Positions 60,188-64,000 of a stretch of 64,000 nucleotides of DNA are shown here, in pieces. Below the pieces are notes generated by a model that saw nothing but the letters and a program-made list of their open reading frames with translations, was not told the DNA's origin and did no database searches. The position numbers and the translations under genes are program-made. Source of the stretch: Comamonadaceae bacterium (GTDB lineage: Bacteria > Pseudomonadota > Gammaproteobacteria > Burkholderiales > Burkholderiaceae_C); contig CANFLX010000003.1 of NCBI GenBank assembly GCA_947447985.1, positions 58,483 to 122,482 on the forward strand, read 5' to 3'. Positions within the stretch are counted from its first letter, which is position 1. Every line of letters begins with the position of its first letter.

Positions 60188-60203
60188 GGCGTTTCCCGCC
60201 AAT

Positions 60204-60234
60204 AAAAAAGGGGCTGATTCAGCCCCTTTTTTTT
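60204..60234. terminator. Bidirectional intrinsic terminator
   Basis: A 13-base stem (six A with seven-base GGGGCTG/CAGCCCC and matching T tract; core 60210-60216 and 60220-60226) with a three-base loop, A-run on one side and eight T on the other. It ends both the YceI transcript and, in reverse, the luciferase-like gene, whose stop codon (60233-60235) lies in the T-run. Confidence 0.9.
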
Positions 60235-61243
60235 ATGCCGGCACCGCCGCAATCGCCTGTGCTGCAATGTCCAGTGAACGCAGCCGCAGCGACTGGTCAA
60301 ACACATCGCAGACCAGCATCAGCTCATCGGCACCGGTGTCGTCGGCCAGCTGCGTAAGGCCTGCGCCCACCGTGTCGGGGCCGCCCACCACGGCAGCACC
60401 CAAAAAGTCGGCAATGGCCGCGCGCTCTTGCGCACTGCACTGCGCCATGAAGTGGGGCACCGGTGCCTGTAGGCGCCTGCGGTCGCCGCGCAAGATGCCC
60501 AGCACCCGCTGGTACACGCTGCTGGCCAGCAGTTGCGCTTCTTCATCGGTAGGCGCAGCCACCAGCGGCACACCAATGGCCACATAGGGCTTGGCCAGGT
60601 GTTCGCTGGGCTGAAAGAGCTGGCGGTAAATGCCAATCGCCTGGTGCATCAGGCGCGGCGCAAAGTGCGAGGCAAAGGCGTAGGGCAGGCCGCGTTGCGC
60701 GGCCAGTTGCGCAGAAAACAAACTCGAGCCCAGCAGCCACAGTGGCACCTGGGTGCCCGCGCCCGGCATGGCCACAATGCGCTGCCCCATCTGCGGGGGC
60801 GAGAGCAGAGCTTGCAGTTCGGCCACGTCACGGGGGAAGTCGGCTTCGGTCTCGGGGCGGTCCCGGCGCAGGGCGCGCATGGTGGCCGGGTCGGTGCCCG
60901 GCGCGCGGCCCAGCCCCAGGTCAATGCGGCCGGGGTAGAGCTCGGCCAGCGTGCCAAAGGCTTCGGCCACCACCAGCGGTGCGTGGTTGGGCAACATGAT
61001 GCCGCCCGAGCCCACCCGAATGCGCTGCGTGCCCCCCGCCAGGTAGCCCACCAGCACGGCGGTGGCTGAGCTGGCAATGCCTTGCATATTGTGGTGCTCG
61101 GCCACCCAGTAGCGTTTAAAACCCAGGCGCTCGGCATGTTGGGCCGTGGCCAGGGCGGTGGCCAGGGCCTGCGACACCGTGGCGCCTTCGCGCACGGCCA
61201 CCAGGTCCAGCATGGACAGGGCAAAAGAGGGAGCGTGTTGCAT
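60233..61243 (-). CDS. LLM-class flavin-dependent monooxygenase
   Basis: A 336-residue bacterial-luciferase-like protein. It begins [20 protein letters not shown], followed by [40 protein letters not shown] and [18 protein letters not shown], all typical of the LLM group I that includes YhbW and related MsnO8-type proteins. It uses FMNH2 or FAD/F420-like flavin; substrate unknown. ATG 61243 is chosen because upstream sequence shows no family similarity. Confidence 0.88.
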   Translation of the reverse strand: MQHAPSFALSMLDLVAVREGATVSQALATALATAQHAERLGFKRYWVAEHHNMQGIASSATAVLVGYLAGGTQRIRVGSGGIMLPNHAPLVVAEAFGTLAELYPGRIDLGLGRAPGTDPATMRALRRDRPETEADFPRDVAELQALLSPPQMGQRIVAMPGAGTQVPLWLLGSSLFSAQLAAQRGLPYAFASHFAPRLMHQAIGIYRQLFQPSEHLAKPYVAIGVPLVAAPTDEEAQLLASSVYQRVLGILRGDRRRLQAPVPHFMAQCSAQERAAIADFLGAAVVGGPDTVGAGLTQLADDTGADELMLVCDVFDQSLRLRSLDIAAQAIAAVPA

Positions 61244-61295
61244 CCGCCCATTATGCGCAGGCTGGTGGGCGCAGCCCTGCTCTAAGATCACGCCT

Positions 61296-62018
61296 ATGCA
61301 CACCACCGCCCTAGTTTTGTTTTCCGGAGGCCAGGACTCCACCACCTGCCTGGCCTATGCCTTGGCACGCTACGAACGCGTCGAGACAGTGGCTTTTGAC
61401 TACGGCCAGCGCCACCATGTGGAGTTGGACGCCCGCCTGAACGTGCTGCGCGAACTGCGCGCACGGTTTCCTGAATGGGCGCACAAGCTGGGCGAGGACC
61501 ATTTGCTGGATTTGTCGGTGCTTGGCGAGGTGAGCGAAACCTCGCTCACCCGTAACACGGCGATTGCCATGGAAGCCAGCGGCCTGCCCAACAGCTTTGT
61601 GCCGGGGCGCAACCTGCTGTTTTTGACGCTGGCCGCCGCACTGGCCTACCGCCGTGGGTTGCAAGTGATCGTGACCGGCGTGTGCGAGACCGATTTTTCG
61701 GGATACCCCGACTGCCGCGACGACACCATGAAGGCCATGCAGCTCGCGCTCTCGCTGGGTATGGACCGGCGCTTTTTGATCGAAACCCCGCTGATGTGGA
61801 TCGACAAAGCGGCCACCTGGCAATTGGCCCACGACCTGGGCGCCAAGGCCGACGCCAACGGGGGTGGCCAAGCCCTGGTGGACTTGGTGGTGGAACACAC
61901 CCACACCTGCTATTTGGGCGACCGCAGCCAGCGACACGCCTGGGGCTATGGCTGCGGCAGCTGCCCGGCGTGCGATCTGCGCGCCAAGGGTTTTGCCGCG
62001 TTTAGCGCGAAGCTATAA
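61296..62018 (+). CDS. queC: 7-cyano-7-deazaguanine synthase
   Basis: A 240-residue ATP-dependent enzyme that turns 7-carboxy-7-deazaguanine to preQ0 in queuosine synthesis. The PP-loop SGGQDST lies at 10-16; [31 protein letters not shown] and [16 protein letters not shown] are family blocks; the zinc site is [10 protein letters not shown] plus [13 protein letters not shown]. No other queuosine genes lie in the window. The stop region overlaps the end of the ABC gene on the other strand by six bases. Confidence 0.95.
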   Translation: MHTTALVLFSGGQDSTTCLAYALARYERVETVAFDYGQRHHVELDARLNVLRELRARFPEWAHKLGEDHLLDLSVLGEVSETSLTRNTAIAMEASGLPNSFVPGRNLLFLTLAAALAYRRGLQVIVTGVCETDFSGYPDCRDDTMKAMQLALSLGMDRRFLIETPLMWIDKAATWQLAHDLGAKADANGGGQALVDLVVEHTHTCYLGDRSQRHAWGYGCGSCPACDLRAKGFAAFSAKL

Positions 62019-63806
62019 GGCCGTTTCCTGCACGCTAAAGCGGGCATCCGACCCGGCGGCTTTTGGCTCCAGCACCCAGCGCTTGGTGTGAAATCGCGCC
62101 ACACCCTCGCGGTGCGCAATCGACACCAAACCACCTTGGCGGGCGGCCAGCAAATCGACCAGGCGCTGGTACAGCAGGTTCTCCGTTGGCGCATCCAGCG
62201 CGCTGGTGGCCTCGTCGGCAAATACCCACTGCGCTTGCTTTAAGAACACCCGTGCCAGCGCCAGGCGCTGCTGTTCGCCGCCCGAGAGTTTTTGGCCCCA
62301 GGTGTTCCACTGGTCCAACTGGTCGGCCAAGTCGGGCAGCAGTGCCCATTGCAGAGCCTCTACGAGCTGCGCATCGGTGTAGCGCGTGGGCAGCTCGGGG
62401 TAGGCCAGTGCATCGCGCAGCGGCCCGTTGGGGAAATAGGGCCGCTGCGGAATAAACATGGCGTCCACCGGGCGCGCCACCTGGCCGCTGGCAAAGGGCC
62501 AAATACCGGCAAGCGCCCGAAACAGGGTGGACTTGCCCGCGCCAGAGGGGCCTTGCAGCAGCACCCGGTCTCCGGCTTGCGCATGCAGAGCGGTGTGGGC
62601 CAGCAATGCCAGGCCGCCGGGCAGGGACACGGTCAGGTCTTCGGTGTGCAGCGTGTCGGACGCAGTGTTAGACAGAGCAGGTGTGGCCGCCTCCAGGCTT
62701 TGCAGCGAGGCCTCAAAGTGCGTCAAACGGTCGGTGGTGGCGCGCCAGGTGGCCAGGTTGGGGTAGCTGTCCACCAGCCAGCTCAAAGCGCCTTGCACCT
62801 GGCCAAAGGCGCTCGATATTTGCATCACCTCACCGAGCTGAATCGCACCGCTGAAAAAACGCGGCGCCGCCACGATGAACGGAAAAATCACCGCCGCCTG
62901 CCCGAAAAAGCTGGTGAACCAGACCAGGTTTTTTTGTGCGCGGATCAGCTGCAGGTAATTTTTCAGCACCGCGCCAAAAAGGCCTTCCAGTTGGCTGCGC
63001 TCCACCGCTTCGCCCCGATCCAGGGCAATCGATTCGCTGTATTCACGCACCCGGATCATGTGGTGGCGAAAGTCAGCCTCCACCCGCTGCTGCGCAAAGT
63101 TCAGCGGAATTTGCCGCCGCCCGATCCGATGGGTGAGCCAACTGCCCACCGCGCTGTACAGCAGCGCCATCCACACCATAAAGCCTGCGATGACGTATTC
63201 CTGTCCGCCAAAGGTGAACGAAAACCCGCCCGACAGGCCCCACAAAATGCCCACAAAGCTCAGCAGCGTCACCAGCGAGTTGAGCAAGCCCATGCTTAAG
63301 TTCAGCGTGAGCGCCGTGAATTGGTTAATGTCTTCGGCAATGCGCTGGTCCGGGTTGTCGGGCGTGGCATTTGCGTCCCCCTGCGGTGTGGCAAATCGCT
63401 GCAACTCCAGGCGGTAAAACGCCTGGCCCGCCAGCCAACGTTGGAGCGTGGTGCGCGTCATCCAACTGCGCCAACGCATTTCCAGCAGTTGGGTCAGGTA
63501 AAACTTGTAAACCGCAATGACGATGAAGGCAAACGCCAGGTAGCTAAAGCGCCCCAGCTGGGTCCAAAAAACTTCCTGATTTTTTTCTTGCAAGGAGTCG
63601 TAAAACAGCTTGTTCCAGTCGTTGAACAAGACCGCCATGTAGACCAGGCCCAGGTTGAGCGCCACGATGGCGGCCAGCAAACCGCGGCCTTGCCACTTTT
63701 CTTCCGACGCAAAGTAAGGCCAGGACAGCGCCCAGACCCGGCGCAGTTGCGCGCGGCCGTTGCTCCAGGTGCTGGTCTCTGGCGGGGGCGTGGTGTTGGT
63801 GCTCAT
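62013..63806 (-). CDS. SbmA/YddA-like ABC transporter, membrane-ATPase fusion
   Basis: A 597-residue protein with an N-terminal membrane domain of the ABCD/SbmA-BacA type (about residues 25-350, with [20 protein letters not shown] and [20 protein letters not shown]) and a C-terminal ATPase: Walker [10 protein letters not shown], signature LSGGEQQ, Walker [14 protein letters not shown] and a short terminal part. It is like E. coli YddA, of unknown substrate; relatives handle peptides, cobalamin or very-long-chain acyl compounds. The gene starts 11 bases after the 5'-nucleotidase stop, so the two are probably co-transcribed. Confidence 0.85.
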   Translation of the reverse strand: MSTNTTPPPETSTWSNGRAQLRRVWALSWPYFASEEKWQGRGLLAAIVALNLGLVYMAVLFNDWNKLFYDSLQEKNQEVFWTQLGRFSYLAFAFIVIAVYKFYLTQLLEMRWRSWMTRTTLQRWLAGQAFYRLELQRFATPQGDANATPDNPDQRIAEDINQFTALTLNLSMGLLNSLVTLLSFVGILWGLSGGFSFTFGGQEYVIAGFMVWMALLYSAVGSWLTHRIGRRQIPLNFAQQRVEADFRHHMIRVREYSESIALDRGEAVERSQLEGLFGAVLKNYLQLIRAQKNLVWFTSFFGQAAVIFPFIVAAPRFFSGAIQLGEVMQISSAFGQVQGALSWLVDSYPNLATWRATTDRLTHFEASLQSLEAATPALSNTASDTLHTEDLTVSLPGGLALLAHTALHAQAGDRVLLQGPSGAGKSTLFRALAGIWPFASGQVARPVDAMFIPQRPYFPNGPLRDALAYPELPTRYTDAQLVEALQWALLPDLADQLDQWNTWGQKLSGGEQQRLALARVFLKQAQWVFADEATSALDAPTENLLYQRLVDLLAARQGGLVSIAHREGVARFHTKRWVLEPKAAGSDARFSVQETAL

Positions 63807-63817
63807 CGCGGCTGCCC

Positions 63818-64000
63818 TTAATTGCGCACGCCGCTGGCCACATGGCCGGATGGCACATGGCGCGCTGCAGATTCGATGTGGCCGGTTTGGTCGTCAAAAA
63901 AGAAGTCGGGCTCGAACTCCCGCAAAAACGCGCCTTTGTCCAGCCCGCCCAAAAACATGGCTTCATCGACCTCGATGTTCCAGTCCATCAGCGTGCGGAT
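63818..64000 (-). CDS. 5'-nucleotidase (PF06189-type), C-terminal part
   Basis: The last 60 residues of a reverse gene cut by the window end. Reading from 64000 to the TAA at 63818-63820 gives the stretch DEAMFLGGLDKGAFL and FFFDDQTGHIESAARHVPSG, which match the end of the cytosolic 5'-nucleotidase family (LGGLxKxxFL and IFFDDQxxH). Such enzymes dephosphorylate nucleoside monophosphates. The upstream part is outside the window, so catalytic residues cannot be checked. Confidence 0.7.
   Translation of the reverse strand: MRTLMDWNIEVDEAMFLGGLDKGAFLREFEPDFFFDDQTGHIESAARHVPSGHVASGVRN

Noticed and set aside
1..64000. A CRISPR array or other regular repeat array
   Set aside because: Reading through the noncoding gaps showed no repeated units with regular spacers; nearly all of the window is coding.

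Overview
The window looks like a chromosomal segment from a betaproteobacterium of the order Burkholderiales, most probably the family Comamonadaceae (Rhodoferax-like). This rests on high-G+C coding bias, the order of the housekeeping genes (purD, acyltransferase, hemF, nadD, rsfS, rlmH, maf, rng), a tolB-pal-cpoB cluster next to tcdA, a DUF6279 lipoprotein beside glmU, and proteins of typical betaproteobacterial type. The genus is an inference. I see no insertion sequence, prophage, integrase, CRISPR array or replication origin. Coding density is very high, and many neighbouring genes overlap by 1 to 8 bases.

Layout. (1) 1-5886: a long forward housekeeping operon for purine synthesis, lipid acylation, haem, NAD, ribosome silencing, 23S rRNA methylation, nucleotide clean-up and RNase G. 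(2) 5890-14687: an envelope polysaccharide/LPS region with a GT4 glycosyltransferase, polysaccharide deacetylase, two GT9-type transferases, a reverse-strand MsbA-type lipid flippase, an FkbM methyltransferase, an O-antigen ligase/polymerase-type membrane protein and a WaaE-type GT2. The stretch from about 10620 to 13900 is visibly richer in A/T than its surroundings. (3) 14742-18180: tolB, pal, cpoB and tcdA, then two tRNA-Lys genes with different anticodons, a periplasmic PpiC-type isomerase and an A/T-rich orphan lipoprotein. (4) 21183-24026: a reverse group of histidine phosphatase, ttcA, folB and a folM-like pteridine reductase. (5) 24131-30360: a MidA-type methyltransferase, a ROK sugar kinase with altered motifs, aldose 1-epimerase, and a translationally coupled pair of an FG-GAP/ASPIC-UnbV protein and a vanadium-haloperoxidase/PAP2-type protein.

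(6) 30560-38614: a pentose cluster xylF, xylH, xylG, ROK repressor, xylA, a GatC-family membrane protein and a Gfo/Idh/MocA dehydrogenase. (7) 38611-48116: tRNA nucleotidyltransferase, a glutathione transferase, lytic transglycosylase, 5-formyl-THF cyclo-ligase, the DUF6279 lipoprotein, glmU, an Lrp-type regulator and glmS. GlmS and GlmU together make UDP-GlcNAc for the wall and LPS. (8) 48125-55836: a myo-inositol catabolic cluster, with iolB, iolE, iolD and a fused iolC-iolJ on the reverse strand, divergent from an RpiR-type regulator and iolG. (9) 55854-64000: an alpha/beta hydrolase, a LysR regulator divergent from a DODA-type dioxygenase-cytochrome b561-YceI-YceI group, a luciferase-like monooxygenase, queC, an SbmA/YddA-like ABC protein and the 3' end of a 5'-nucleotidase gene.

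The carbon-source theme is clear: xylose uptake and isomerisation, inositol breakdown, and sugar epimerisation and phosphorylation. I do not see a wholly new defence or mobile system. The observations most worth following are the PTS-type EIIC protein without IIA/IIB in the xylose cluster, the coupled CRTAC1-type/haloperoxidase-type pair, the ROK kinase with two altered family motifs, and the A/T-rich orphan lipoprotein. All functional calls come from reading translated sequence and motifs; no database search was possible.
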